Positions 1-10,395 of a stretch of DNA of 62,000 bases are shown here, one piece after another (position 1 is the stretch's first letter; each line of letters opens with the position of its first letter). The notes below the pieces were generated by a model. The model searched no databases and was not told where the DNA came from. It saw only the letters and a list, made by a program, of their open reading frames with translations. Source of the stretch: Adiantum capillus-veneris (lineage: Eukaryota > Streptophyta > Polypodiopsida > Polypodiales > Pteridaceae); assembly GCA_014529385.2 (NCBI GenBank), contig CM043965.1:61617433-61679432 (forward strand), in the 5' to 3' direction. Made by a program: the position numbers and the translations under genes.

Positions 1-175
1 TCTCCATGCAAGAACATTGCCTTGACATCCGTTTGAACATGCTTCTCATTCTCATTTGCAACCAAAGCAAGGATTGTTCAAAGGAGTAATTTTGACAATG
101 GGAGAAAATACCTTATCAAAATATATAACATACTTAGATAAGATCCTTTAGCAACCAGCGCCTTATGCTAAGGGT
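1..175 (-). pseudogene. Copia reverse transcriptase fragment
   Basis: On the minus strand this encodes a Ty1/copia reverse transcriptase piece. The residues LVAKG, then VFSPIVKITPL, then TDVKAMFLHG correspond to the conserved copia stretch running from the start of the fingers to the DVKTAFLHG motif. There is at least one in-frame stop and the fragment runs off the left edge. It stops where the LTR of copia-1 (plus strand) begins near 183, so I infer it was the target that copia-1 jumped into. No matching continuation was found on the other side of the copia-1/gypsy-1 block. Confidence 0.7.
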
Positions 176-182
176 ATTGAGA

Positions 183-504
183 TGTTAAGATCAACATGTA
201 CTACTTTTGAATGACTATTATTGACAATCATCATCATTGACACGCCTTTCTAGATGCGCATATCTTCGCTAGTGATATTACAGTTGGACTATCGGAGTGA
301 TGGCACACTTATCCATCCAACTCACTCACTAGCACTTCACACTAGATCGTTATACTAGTTTTCTTATATGTTGTACTTTCTAGTTTTATGCATTGTAGAC
401 TTCCAATCTTGAGTTAGTGAAGAAGTAGAAGCTGTTTTTGTCTTTATCTCTGTATGCATGTGTGCTTGCAAGAGCTCAAGCTCTCTCCTTCCTATCTCTT
501 AACA
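183..504 (+). repeat. 5' LTR of copia-1
   Basis: The right edge is firm: the LTR ends in CA immediately before a perfect copia primer-binding site. The left edge is inferred from the TGTTAAGATC start, a typical plant copia LTR opening, giving about 322 bp. No second copy of this LTR was found in the window, so the 3' LTR is missing or lies outside. Confidence 0.65.
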
Positions 505-516
505 TGGTATCAGAGC
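505..516 (+). other. Primer-binding site of copia-1 (tRNA-iMet type)
   Basis: TGGTATCAGAGC is the standard plant copia primer-binding site, complementary to the 3' end of initiator tRNA-Met. It directly follows the LTR-terminal CA. Confidence 0.9.
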
Positions 517-859
517 CTGGTTGTGTCTTTTGTTGATTCCACTTGGAGTAGCAAGCGGGATCAACAAAATAAGCTATCTCGACACTCGAAAGCCATCTTC
601 AAACAATCCCCGATTGAAGTGCTTCTTTTTGGAGATTGTTCAAGTTAGTGTGTAGTCCCTTTTGCTGTGATTGTGTAGCTAGATTTTCATTTGAGATGCA
701 TTTCGATCCCCGTTTTGGAGTTAAAGTGCGTTCGCATGTATAAACGCTAAGGCTCAAGATTCTACAAATCTGGACTTTGGTGGTGCAGAAAGTTCTATTT
801 TGGTGACAATGTTCACATATAATGCAAAGTACTAAATTCTGCAAGCATGTCATCAAGCA

Positions 860-1640
860 ATGATGGAGAAGCTGGACAAGAATAACTTCCATGCTTGAAA
901 GTTCAGAATGAACAATTTCCTTATGGATAAAGTTTATTGGGAGTAAATTGATAGATAGCATGAAAAAACTCCAAAGTTACCAGAGCAAGGTGCAACTGTT
1001 GCACAGATAATGGACTTTAAAGATTGGAACCAAAGAGCTCCGAAGGTTATGTATTGGCTTTCTGTGAGTGTGGAGGACGCTATGATTGGGCACATACAAG
1101 ATGTTCATACCCGTAAGGAGGCTTGGAACGCCTTAATGTCGTTGGATGTGACCAACGCAAAAGCAAGAAAGCTGCAACATAAGTCTGAGCTCAATATAGT
1201 GTAGAAGAAAAACTTGTCTATTAATGACTATTTGCTGAAGATAAAGAATATATGTGAGTTACTTGCATCAATCGGAGTTATAGTTGATAATGATGATAAA
1301 ATGGAAGTATTTCTACGAGATTTAGGTTCTGAATATAAATAGTTTAAATTTGGTTTCCATCTCTGAGAGAATATTCTCGAGTTTTAATGTCCTTTCTCAT
1401 TGTGGAAGAGAAGGAACTTGAGGAAGAGTTGTCTATGCAGGGCAGAAATGATTTTGAACCGGTCCTCTTTTAACAAGAGAGAAATAAAGAAGAAGATGAT
1501 GCGTGGTATAGGTCGTGGAGGTGGGCAAGGAAGAGGTAATCAGCAAGGGCAACAACACAATAATTTTCAGAGACGGAACACAAGTGTTCGAGAAATTTTT
1601 TGAGGTAGAGGGAGCCCAAAAGATCATGGTAATGTGCAAC
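860..1640 (+). pseudogene. Copia-1 Gag
   Basis: Copia Gag (UBN2-type) remnant, the structural protein of the virus-like particle. Reading starts at the ATG pair near 860 (MMEKLDKNNFHA), the usual Gag N-terminus. The best uninterrupted piece (1010-1204) includes WNQRAPKVMYWL and KEAWNALMSL. It continues past a stop at 1202-1204 with NDYLLKIKNICELLASIG and a Gly/Arg-rich tail near 1500-1540 (GRGGGQGRG). Stops occur near 900, 950, 1202, 1340 and 1365 and there are frame changes, so it is not functional. It sits about 340 bp after the primer-binding site, as expected for the first gene. Confidence 0.75.
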
Positions 1641-1900
1641 GTAATAATACAATTCGTCATGAGAATATTGTATGCTGGAGTTGTGAGCGACACTTTCAAT
1701 GTGATTGTCTACCTAGGAGACATCAACATAATTATGCAACTACTAACAAGAACGTAGATGAGTCTAAGAGGCTATTTGTGGTGCAATACATATATATACT
1801 ATGTCTGAAAATGTGGCAAAGTGGTGGCAATGTATGGTATATGGATTCAAGTGCGTCAAATCATATGACCAATCATGGTGAGTGGTTCAAGAAAATGTAG
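1640..1900 (+). pseudogene. Copia-1 zinc knuckle and protease start
   Basis: The reading frame at 1634-1900 begins with a damaged CCHC knuckle (CWSCERHFQCDC, with residues missing between the second Cys and the His). It continues to WYMDSSASNHMTNHGEWF, the copia aspartic protease active-site block. The usual D-S-G-A reads D-S-S-A here, so a catalytic Gly is replaced by Ser. The frame ends at a stop after EWFKKM. Confidence 0.75.
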
Positions 1901-1919
1901 ACTTGCACAATCCTGGTTA

Positions 1920-2148
1920 TGTAGAGACTGGGCATGGTACTGCACCTCCCATTATGCATACAAGAAATGTACCATTGTCTTTGATAGATGATAAAGTAAA
2001 GTACTTGGCTGATGTATTGCATGTACATCACTTTTGGTTATGTAGAGCTTGGGGATGATACTACACATCCCATTATGCATACAAGAAATGTACCATTGTC
2101 TATGATAGATGGTAAAGCAAAGTACTTGACTGATGTATTGCATGTACC
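1920..2148 (+). repeat. Tandem duplication inside copia-1 protease
   Basis: Two adjacent copies of about 105-120 bp, near 1920-2030 and 2037-2148. Both contain the segment running from tgtagag through cccattatgcatacaagaaa to gatgtattgcatgta. By eye they differ at roughly one base in eight. The copies encode the same protease segment (IMHTRNVPLSMID), so this is an internal duplication of coding sequence rather than a non-coding satellite. Confidence 0.85.
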
Positions 2149-2149
2149 T

Positions 2150-2559
2150 AGTATCACAAAGAATTTGGTTTCTATCAGCAGATGGTTGTTTTGAGTATGG
2201 TTTATAGGTCAAGTTTAACTTTAATGGTCTCTATGTCAAAGACTATAAGAAGAATGGAAAGTTGGTTGCACATGAAAAGAAACTAGGATAATGTTTATAC
2301 TGTAGATGTTAATGTGTATAAGGTGAATGCAGTCATGTTTTCACAAGGTGCGAGAGTTGTTGCATATACAAAAATCTGGCATAAACGAATTGGTCATGTG
2401 AATCTAGAATGACTGAAGACAATGCAAACTAAGGAGATGGTTACACGTTTTCTAGCATTTAAAGTTGCTGAAAATAAAATAAAATTGTGAAGCTTTTCAG
2501 TTTGGAAACCTGGCAAAAGTATCCTTTCCTCATGATAAGGATGTAAGTAAGCATGTATT
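2150..2559 (+). pseudogene. Copia-1 protease end and integrase N-terminus
   Basis: After LHVPSITKNLVSISR (2130-2190, the end of the copia protease region), the GAG-pre-integrase segment follows: WHKRIGHVNLE near 2380-2415, then damaged sequence with stops and shifts. It ends abruptly near 2559 where gypsy-1 sequence begins. The rest of integrase, the reverse transcriptase and the 3' LTR are absent, and no continuation is recognisable after 7388. Confidence 0.65.
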
Positions 2560-3280
2560 TACTCATGGGGGCGAGCCCTCATTGTAGGGGCATGAGAAAG
2601 AATACACACACCCTCACACAAGGTAAGCCTAGTCTAAAGAAGCAACAAGGACACATGTCAAGTTCCTCTCCATGTTTTCCTTATGGTGTGCCTAAAGCCT
2701 ATTGGTTAGCCTCTCAAGGGTCCAATGATAATTTAGCTAATTAAATTAATTGTTTATGCATTTATCAAGTCCTCTCTCTCAAATGGGAAAGGGGGACACT
2801 TGTCCTAAGGCTAGCATGGTTGCTTGATATACACTATGCATGTGATTGGTTAGGCTTGTAGGGGTCCAATCAACTTCTAGCATGAGCTACAAGTTGGGGT
2901 CGACCAAGGAATCTAGGGGCTTGCTTGCAGGGTATACTCTCTCCCACACACTCTCACACACTCTCATTGTGTGAAGTGCAAAGTGCAAGAGCTCCATCTC
3001 CTTCTCCAAGCTTGTTGAGAAGTTGAGAGCCTACATCAACACTCTTGGCTATGGAATGAAAATCCAATCAATAGTCATGCTTCAATGCTTAAGCTTGCCA
3101 TCTTATCCTCATTACTGTACTATTATGCTACGCTAAGTAATAAGAGTGAAGATAAGTGAGGAACTATATCTTTCTCATATGAATGTTTCTTCTTCCTCTC
3201 TATTCTCATTCCCCGCTAGCTCTCTCCACCTTCGAAGGTGTTTGAGGCCTTTGGATTGAGGCTGGGGATGGTTAATGCTT
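2560..3280 (+). repeat. Left direct repeat / 5' LTR of gypsy-1
   Basis: About 720 bp closely matching 6657-7388 (both open with tactcatgggg and close with ggttaat and a ctt), with scattered substitutions and small indels. The pair flanks a gypsy gag-pol in the same orientation, so they are its LTRs or most of them. The ends are not a clean TG...CA and no standard primer-binding site follows. The left copy may be 5'-truncated: the right-hand LTR could really begin near 6239 (TGATGTCATAAAATC), right after the end of pol. Confidence 0.7.
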
Positions 3281-3284
3281 GGAC

Positions 3285-3946
3285 ATCGCAAATCCGACCT
3301 TGCATGGCGAAGGTCCCAAAAGCTCAAGAAGTTCGAAGAGAGAGGAAAGAGTATCTCTTTTCTTACCTATGATGGCACCTTTTGGTGCTACTGATAAAGT
3401 ATTGGCCTTCATCAAGAAATTTGATGCGGCCTTTGGAGACGAGGGCTTTATAGAGTCCTCCAAGCTATGACATGTAACTATGCACTTCCAAAAATCTGCT
3501 TGTCAATGGTGGGATAACCTTCGTGGCAACGACGAAGCTCCAAAGACATGGAAAACTCTACGAGTTTCCATCATGAAGCAATTCCTTGCAAGCGATACAA
3601 AGGACAAAGTGCTGATTGAATGGTAGAGTTTAAAGCTTGTCTCCAACGAGTCTATCCACAGATATGTGGACAAGTTTTGGGATTTACATCCCAAGGCTAC
3701 CGTCTTTCAAAAGATAGAATTCGCCAAGCGAAAGCAACAATTCTGTGCGGGATTACCTGAAGAAATGGCCGAGTATGTCAACTCCCAACGGCTTGGTTCT
3801 ATCATTGAAGTAATCCACCACACTATGGTTGTTGCACTCATCAGTTCCAATGAGGGGCTAAAAGGAATACCATGCCCATGGAAAACAAAGATCAAAATGA
3901 TGACAAAGGGGAAGAATAATGCCCAAAACTCTTCCCAAGGCAATTT

Positions 3947-3977
<31 letters not shown>

Positions 3978-4110
3978 CGGTCCAAGGAGAAGGGAGTTTA
4001 CAAAGGTAAAAATAAACTCTCTCTTGAAGAGCTATAAGTTTTTTGTAAGACGCACAAATGATTTAAGTGTGGGGAGCAAGGACATGGCTATCGTTCTTTC
4101 CCCAAAAGAA
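3285..4110 (+). pseudogene. Gypsy-1 Gag with zinc knuckle
   Basis: Ty3/gypsy capsid (retrotransposon Gag domain). Visible blocks are FIKKFDAAFGDEGF (3410-3445), WWDNLRGNDEAPKTWKTL (3510-3560) and the clear stretch 3666-3870 (ESIHRYVDKFWDL, then FAKRKQQFCAGLPEEM), the usual capsid C-terminal pattern. A run of AAC codons gives polyasparagine near 3946-3975. A degenerate CCHC knuckle follows at about 4040-4105 (FKCGEQGHGYRSFP, with a stop and Ser replacing two Cys). Stops near 3468 and 3625 and at least two frame changes make it non-functional. Confidence 0.8.
3946..3977 (+). repeat. (AAC)n microsatellite in Gag
   Basis: About ten AAC units, in frame with the Gag reading and encoding polyasparagine. 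It sits between the capsid domain and the zinc knuckle. Confidence 0.9.
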
Positions 4111-4212
4111 ATGCCCGCAAGGAGACTCCTAGAGCTTCCACAGTCGAAGCTCCAAAAGAGGATGCTCATTGCAAAGGATCACCTCTCTCCTATGCTTGGG
4201 GAAAGGAAAGGG

Positions 4213-4660
4213 AGCATGATGCCTTCATTCTGTTTGACCCTGGCTCTACTCACTTCATATCAACGGAGTTGGCCACTAGGTTGGGCATTCAAGCTTTCAT
4301 AATGGGAGATACTGTAACTCTTGATGTAGCTTTCAAGGGACAGATAGATTTCGTTACTCCCTTGATTGAGAAGTTGAGGCTTTATGTCCAAAGATACGTC
4401 AACATAGAAGACTTTTTCATCTCTCCTCTGCAACATGAGGATGTTATCCTAAGGGCACCGTGGTTCAAGCGCATGGCTACCAACATGAAGTTCCTTGAAA
4501 GGAGAATCTACTTCACCTACAAGGAAAAGAGCATGTATATAGATGATAATGAGTCTGGTCGTACTATACCACTCGTAAATTCACCTGCTTTTGATAAATC
4601 AATGAAAAGCTCAGTTTTTGCGTACATGATTTTTATCAAAGAGTCTTTTAAATGACACTA
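4213..4660 (+). pseudogene. Gypsy-1 aspartic protease
   Basis: Retropepsin of a Ty3/gypsy element. The active-site block reads FDPGSTHFISTELATRLG near 4229-4290 (D-P-G-S instead of the usual D-S/T-G-A/S). It is followed by the beta-strand-rich body and a stretch matching the expected 'dVILGMDWL' position, here DVILRAPWFKRM (4440-4475). The body frame (4269-4655) is open and overlaps the active-site frame, implying a small indel near 4270-4300. Its place between Gag and reverse transcriptase is normal. Confidence 0.75.
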
Positions 4661-4729
4661 ACGTTTTGTCAAATGAAAATAGTAGGAATCAAGAAGAGTT
4701 AGACTTGTCTAATTTTGTAAATGAATTTC

Positions 4730-5440
4730 AAGATGTTTTTATCGATGATATCCCTATGGACTTACCTCCAAAACGAGGGGATGATGACCATCGAATTGTG
4801 CTCCTACCAAGAAGCTCACCGCCTAACAAGCCTCCTTATTGAGTTTCCCAAGCTCAACAAGAGGAGATCACGAGGCAAGTACAAGAATTGGTAGACAAAG
4901 GTATGGTGAGGCCTATTTCCTCTCCCTTTTGTTCTTTATTTCTTTTAGTGCAAAAGAAAGATGGTACATACCGCATGTGTGTGGACTATCGAGCGCTAAA
5001 CCATATCACTATCAAAAACAGATTTCTTGTACCGCGGGTCAAAGATCTGTTTGATAAGCTACAAGGTTCGACCTACTTCAGTAGGATTGACCTTAAAAGT
5101 GTCTATCATCAAATAAAGATAGTGAATGAAGATATTGTAAAGACCGCGTTTGGTACAACGTTTGGTTTTTTTGAATATCTAGTCATGCCTTTTGCCTTGA
5201 CTAATGCACCAGCCATATTCAATTGTTTAATAGAGAAAATATTTAGACATTATCGCAAATTCACTTGAGTGTTCTTTGATGATATCATCATCTACTCCAA
5301 GACCTTGGTGGAGCACAGGCAACATCTCTAGGGAATTTTTCAAGCTTTAAGGGATAACAAGCTTTTTATCAAGCTAAAGAAGAGTGAATTGTTCCTTCTA
5401 GAGATTCAACACTTAGGTCATATTTCTCTCAAGATGGTAT
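4730..5440 (+). pseudogene. Gypsy-1 reverse transcriptase
   Basis: Ty3/gypsy reverse transcriptase. It starts with the connecting sequence before RT (NEFQDVFIDDIP near 4725). Then come VDKGMVRPISSPF, VQKKDGTYRMCVDYRALN (4950-5000), STYFSRIDLKSVYHQIKI (5065-5125), FEYLVMPFALTNAPAIF (5170-5220) and the catalytic FFDDIIIYSK (5272-5300; normally YFDDILIYS). A stop at 5266-5268 sits just before the catalytic box, with another near 5330. All seven fingers-palm blocks can be recognised despite the lesions. Confidence 0.88.
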
Positions 5441-6229
5441 CCATATGGATCCATCAATGCTGCAGGTAATAAAAGCATGGCCTAATCCAAGGAATTTACA
5501 TGAGCTAAGAAGATTTATTGGTATGTGTGCATACTATAGACGCTTCATAGCAAGCTCTCAAATAGCAGGACCATTACATGGATTAACAAAGAAGGACGTT
5601 AAGTACTCTGGACTTCTAAAGAGCAAAATGCGTTTGACAAGCTCAAAGAGAAGCTTACCTCCCAACTAGTCCTTATGCTTCCGGATCTTGCAAAGCCATT
5701 TGAGGTCCAATGTGATGCATGTCGTGATTGCCTTGGAGCAGTCTTGCTTCAAGAAGGGCATTCCATAACATATGAGAGCCGAAGGCTCAATGCAGGCATA
5801 TAAGAAAAAGAGATTTTAGCTATTCTACATGCCCTAGACACATGGAAGTACTATTTATTGGGTACTCCATTTATTTTGCGATTGGACCACCAAAATCTCA
5901 AGTGCTTCATGACACAAACCAAGCATTCCGACAAACAAATGAGGTGGAAAAAGTTTCTTTCACAATTTTATTTTCATATTGCTCACATTGCTGGTAAGTG
6001 CAATCAAGTGGCCGATGCACTTTCACGACCACCAAGAGTCAATGTGGTGTCTATAGCAACTCATAATGATCTATCTTCTATGATAGATGAGTATGCTACT
6101 GACCCTGAATTTAAAGACATAATGTCAGCCTTTGCATTGGTAAAAAGGGATCCTCTACCTGCTAAGAAACATAGACTAATGACTAAGGGTTTATCTCTTC
6201 TGCCTCATGGTCAAAGACGACTATGATTT
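5440..6229 (+). pseudogene. Gypsy-1 RT connection and RNase H
   Basis: The segment 5445-5669 has the thumb/connection signature (VIKAWPNPRNLHELRRFIGM and YYRRFI). RNase H follows with FEVQCDACRDCLGAVLLQEG (5700-5758), EKEILAILHALDTWKYYLLG (5803-5862), LRLDHQNLKCF and the terminal VADALSRPPR (6010-6035). The first catalytic Asp (CDA) and the Glu of EKEIL are present. Translation stays open to 6226, then stops. No integrase zinc module or catalytic core follows, so integrase has been lost. Confidence 0.85.
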
Positions 6230-6238
6230 CAAGAGAGG

Positions 6239-6656
6239 TGATGTCATAAAATCTAATATCTAACCAACCCAAATGATTTTCTCATATTAAACTGATCTTT
6301 TAATGTGGGAGAATAAATGGGAACAAGGGTTAAGATATAGACATGTGCTTATGGATCTATCTCAACACGGGGCCAAGGTTAAAGGGTCCAAATGAGAAAC
6401 GGTATGTCAAAGAGAGATGCTAGCTAATGGAGCTTAAAGAACTTAGATTTAGCTTCATTAAAGACCTCCAAAGGTTCGTGTAAAAGTCCCTAGACTTTAG
6501 GCAAGCTAGGGTTGTACTTGAGCTGGGAATGGTCCAAGCTTGATGAGGTGCTTGTCGTGCTTGCTGACTAAGGTGCTTAATGACTAAGGTGCTAAGGTTA
6601 TCCATGACTAAGGAGCTTGATGGGCTTAAGGTGTTCCAAAAGTCAACAAGTATCCC
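6239..6656 (+). repeat. Spacer or upstream part of gypsy-1 3' LTR
   Basis: Non-coding stretch between the pol stop and the right-hand direct repeat. It opens with TGATGTCATAAAATC, a plausible LTR start directly after pol, so the true 3' LTR may be 6239-7388. It also contains short imperfect iterations of 'gactaaggtgctt' (6567-6625). It has no counterpart before 2560. Confidence 0.4.
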
Positions 6657-7388
6657 TACTCATGGGGGGTGAGCCCTCATTGTAGGGGCATGAGAGAGAA
6701 CACACACACACCCTCACACAAGGTAAGCCTAGTCTAAAGAAGCAACAAGGACACATGTGAAGTTCCTCTCCATGTTATCCTCATGGTGTACCTAAAGCTT
6801 ATTGGTTGGCCTCTCAAGGGGTCCAATGATAATTTAGCTAATTAAATTAATTGTTAATGCATTTATCAAGTCCTCTCTCTCAAAGGGGAAAGGGGGACAC
6901 TTGTCCCAAGGCTAGAATGGTTGCTTGATATACACTATGCATGTGATTGGCTAGGCTTGTAGGGGTCCAATCAACTTCCAACATGAGCTACAAGGGGGGG
7001 TCGACCAAGGAAGCTAGAGGCTTGCTTGCAGGGTATACTCTCTCCCACACACTCACACACACTCTCATTGCGTGAAGTGCAAAGTGCAAGAGCTCCATCT
7101 CCTTCTCCAAGCTTGTTGAGAAGTTGAGAGCCTACACCAACACTCTTGGCTATGGAATGCAAATCGAACCAAGAGTCATGCTTGAATGCTTAAGCTTGCC
7201 ATCTTCTACATCTTCATTACTATGCTATTATGATATGCTAAGCAAGAAGAGTGATGATAAGTGAGAAAATATATCTTTCTCATATGAATGTTTCTTCTTT
7301 CTCTTCCCTACCCTCATTCCCCGCTAGCTCTCTCCACCTTTGAAGGTGTTTGAGGCCTTGGGATTGAGGCTGGGAATGGTTAATACTT
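6657..7388 (+). repeat. Right direct repeat / 3' LTR of gypsy-1
   Basis: Second copy of the 2560-3280 sequence, about 732 bp in the same orientation, after the gypsy-1 pol. Homology ends at ggttaat and a ctt; downstream sequence differs from the left copy. No target-site duplication could be recognised. Confidence 0.7.
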
Positions 7389-7807
7389 TTACAAATTTTA
7401 TGTTATGCTCGTGATGCATGAAGATTTCCATCTTCATTGCATCACCTAGGTCACAAGGAACAAAAAGATTGTATTATACGAAGTCTCTCTTTATGGAAGA
7501 ATCTATAATACAAAAGCCTATTGGAGGGGGGACCGGCTCCACATAAATCCGGTCCTCAACTATTTTCATGTTCTCTAATTATCTCTCTTGGAAAAATATT
7601 GTCCATGCCAAGTTAATTAAGTATAATGGTTGTGTTGCTACCGCTAATTAAGTTAATCCTCTATGTTCCCAAAGTAGTCTCATAAAAATGCTCACTATAA
7701 TTCTCTTAAGTCTGCTATTCTCAATGTTCATAGGCCATTTCCATTACACATGACACATCAATAATGGTTGTTATATCCCTAAGGTGCAAGAGGAGCGAGG
7801 AATTGAT

Positions 7808-8130
7808 GGCCAAAATTAGAGTCACCATGCGATGAGTGCATGACTGTTACACCATTTCATCATCTCCTATGCACACATAGTCCTCTACACAAGAGTCTTT
7901 GCCTGCAACAATTGTGCAATTGAGAAACCCTGTTCATGCCTGGTTTCCACTGCATGCTAAGCTCTTTCATGGCTGAAATTAGAGTCACCATGTGATGAGT
8001 GCATGACCCTTACACCATTTTATCGTCTCCTATGCACACAAAGTCCTCTACACAAGAGTCTTTGCCTGCAACAACTGTGCAATTGAGAGACCCTGTTCTT
8101 GCCTGGTTTCCACTATCAAGCTCTTTCAAC
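7808..8130 (+). repeat. ~162-bp tandem duplication
   Basis: Two adjacent copies: 7808-7970 (ggccaaaattagagtcacc ... aagctctttcat) and 7971-8130 (ggctgaaattagagtcacc ... aagctctttcaa). They differ at a handful of positions and small indels. Nothing indicates coding function. Confidence 0.88.
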
Positions 8131-9309
8131 GAGTTCTTGTTCTCTAAGATGCAAGGAACTTCTTAGACTCCAGATATGGTAAAGAGAGGGTCGAAGAGTG
8201 CAACATCCATGTAGGTAGAATTAGGAGCACATCAATTGGAGCTTGCAAAAGTACTCCAACCTACAACAACAACATAACAAAAAACCACCATCTCTAATTA
8301 GTGGCATAGGAAAGTATTCCTTCAAAGACGAAGAGAAGAAACTATTGAAAAATTGGGGTATGCCACTTCTATTAGAGGCATCACAAATCCCCATTCGTAT
8401 GTTGCTAGTTAGCTTCACTTGATTGTTGCAAACATCTTACACATAATCAGATTGCCATTCAACAAGAAGGCTAAGCAATGTACAATTGATCCATTAGGGT
8501 AAGTTTGAGGTCTTGAATTTTCCTTGTAAGAAATGGTAGGAAAGGAAGAAAATACTTTTCATTTTTGAAAAAATGAACAAGGAATTTTAAAACCCAAAAT
8601 CGGGGGAACAACTTTATATTTTTACTACGTGCATGGGATGTCACCTTTTGGGGCCCACATGTAGTGTCGTTTTCAAATCTCTTGGGTTGCATCTCTTTCC
8701 AAAACATTCTCCCTCCGAATACACCATTTTTCTATTTTGGTCCAAATTTCAAATTTTCTTTTGATCATTCTGTCCTTTCTCTACACCTTTCTCTGAATCT
8801 TTCTCTGCACCATATCCAACTCATCATCTTCCCCACATCATCTCCACGAATCCTACTAAAAGAGGTCTCTATCATCTCTACGTCGAGTTGGAAGATGAAT
8901 ATTCCCCTCTCTAAAAAATAAATAGGCTTTGTGAAACTCCTCCTTCTACCATAGAAGCATTGAGATTAGAACAAAAGAAGCACATCGATCTATTGGAATC
9001 AGTAGGGTAGGTTATCAAAAGCTAATCAAGCTCATCATAAGAAACCTGAAACAGTCAAGAGTGAAGGGGTCCTTGCCTCCAAAGCCACCATTGGTTGTTC
9101 AACAGGCCAACTTAAAATTAATTCTAAGGTCATGGAGATGCTTGGAGAGCCTTTCCACATCAATGACATATATCTTGGTAAGAAGAAAGAGCTCAAGTTT
9201 AACTCTTTCAACAATTTGTTCTTTGACTTGAGAACTTTGCAAAAAGCAATGATAAAATTCTATGATCTTCAACATAATGAGGTGAATGGGCAAGCCATTT
9301 TTGTTATCA

Positions 9310-9475
9310 AATTAGATGAGAGTGAAATTATGAAGGGTAGAAAGCTTGAGAGAGTATCAATAACCCTCATAAATAGAGCTCTCCAAATCACAAATTAGAT
9401 GAAAGTGAAATTATGAAGGGTAGAAAGCTTCAGAGAGTATCAATAACCCTCATGGATAGAGCTCTTTTAGTGTGC
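9310..9475 (+). repeat. ~83-bp tandem duplication
   Basis: Two adjacent near-identical copies containing gaaattatgaagggtagaa and gagagtatcaataaccctca, starting at about 9310 and 9393. The second copy extends an open frame past its original stop region. Only a few substitutions separate the copies. Confidence 0.88.
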
Positions 9476-10070
9476 CATCAGAGAAGAACATTTGGTGGTT
9501 GGGTGCTTTTGAGGTTGATAGTGAAGATTTCAATGTTTTGAATTGGGTATTGCACCACACTAGTATCCTTGCAATAATCAAAGCTCAACAGGCTAGGGAG
9601 GAGCTACCTCAAACAAACCCTAATGTAGATCAAATTTTTTTTGAATGAGACACCAAAGGCAAGAAAGAATTGGAAATCAGGTGGCAAGGGCATTCTAGTT
9701 GAAAGTCTGGAGCAAAATCCATCAAGTTTTTTTATTGAAGCCATTAGTCTGAAGAGAATAATCCTACATATGTTTCAAAGAAAGTGTTTAGTGTGCTTCT
9801 AGCCAAGTGCTCTGGATAGCCACTATCCAATCAGTCTGAGTTTGATTTTTCATAACTATGTGGTGGACCAGATTGCCAAAGTAAAAGCCCAATACCTTGT
9901 CAAGGCTTGGTATGTATGGTGATTCTTTTATTGGATGACATGTGAGCACAACCAAATTTTTGACTCTAAAGTCAAAGAAACTAAAGGTAGAGATATTGGC
10001 CATAACAGAACCAGAGGGACAATTTGAACAAGTAAAACCAACTACAATGAAGCATGGCCTATGATCTGAT

Positions 10071-10111
10071 TGTCAAAGTGAATGGTGCAGAAGTGTAGAG
10101 CAATGGAGAGC

Positions 10112-10187
<76 letters not shown>

Positions 10188-10395
10188 TATTATTAAACCA
10201 ACCAACTAGGCAATGAATTAGTGATTATACAATGGGGGATAGGTGCTGCTTATATATTAGCCTGGGGGCCCTTAAGTACCCCCCAATAAATTGCCCTACC
10301 CAAGACTTCGATAAATAAGTAAAATAAATACCTAAAGCCAAAATAAATATTGGAATCACATTAGGCCATTCACTTGAGATGCTACAACTTTAACA
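10071..10395 (-). repeat. LTR-A (3' LTR) of tandem non-coding copia-like element
   Basis: On the plus strand it starts TGTCAAAGTGAATG and ends CTTTAACA; on the element's own strand it is TGTTAAAG ... TTTGACA. It is homologous to 11911-12209 and 13162-13437. It carries an expanded GA tract (10116-10185) that makes it the longest of the three. A purine-rich tract (minus strand CTACAAAGAGGG, 10396-10407) abuts its start, as expected for a 3' LTR. Confidence 0.82.
10116..10185 (+). repeat. (GA)n microsatellite within LTR-A
   Basis: About 35 uninterrupted GA units. The corresponding positions in LTR-B and LTR-C have only a short GAGAGA run, so the expansion happened in this copy. Confidence 0.95.

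Larger units (their letters stand above)
7389..10070. other. Unassigned repeat-derived DNA, no gene recognised
   Basis: No domain or continuous coding region could be recognised on either strand over 2.7 kb. A short open stretch at 9132-9398 (+) begins MEMLGEPFHINDIY and continues upstream in frame (KATIGCSTGQLKINSK), so it may be a decayed coding remnant of unknown origin. Two local tandem duplications are listed separately. Confidence 0.5.

Noticed and set aside
10055-10070. Possible remnant PBS left of LTR-A (cctatgatctgat against cctatgctgtgatacca)
   Set aside because: It could mean a third body once followed, but the match is short, lacks the conserved TGG core complement and may be chance.
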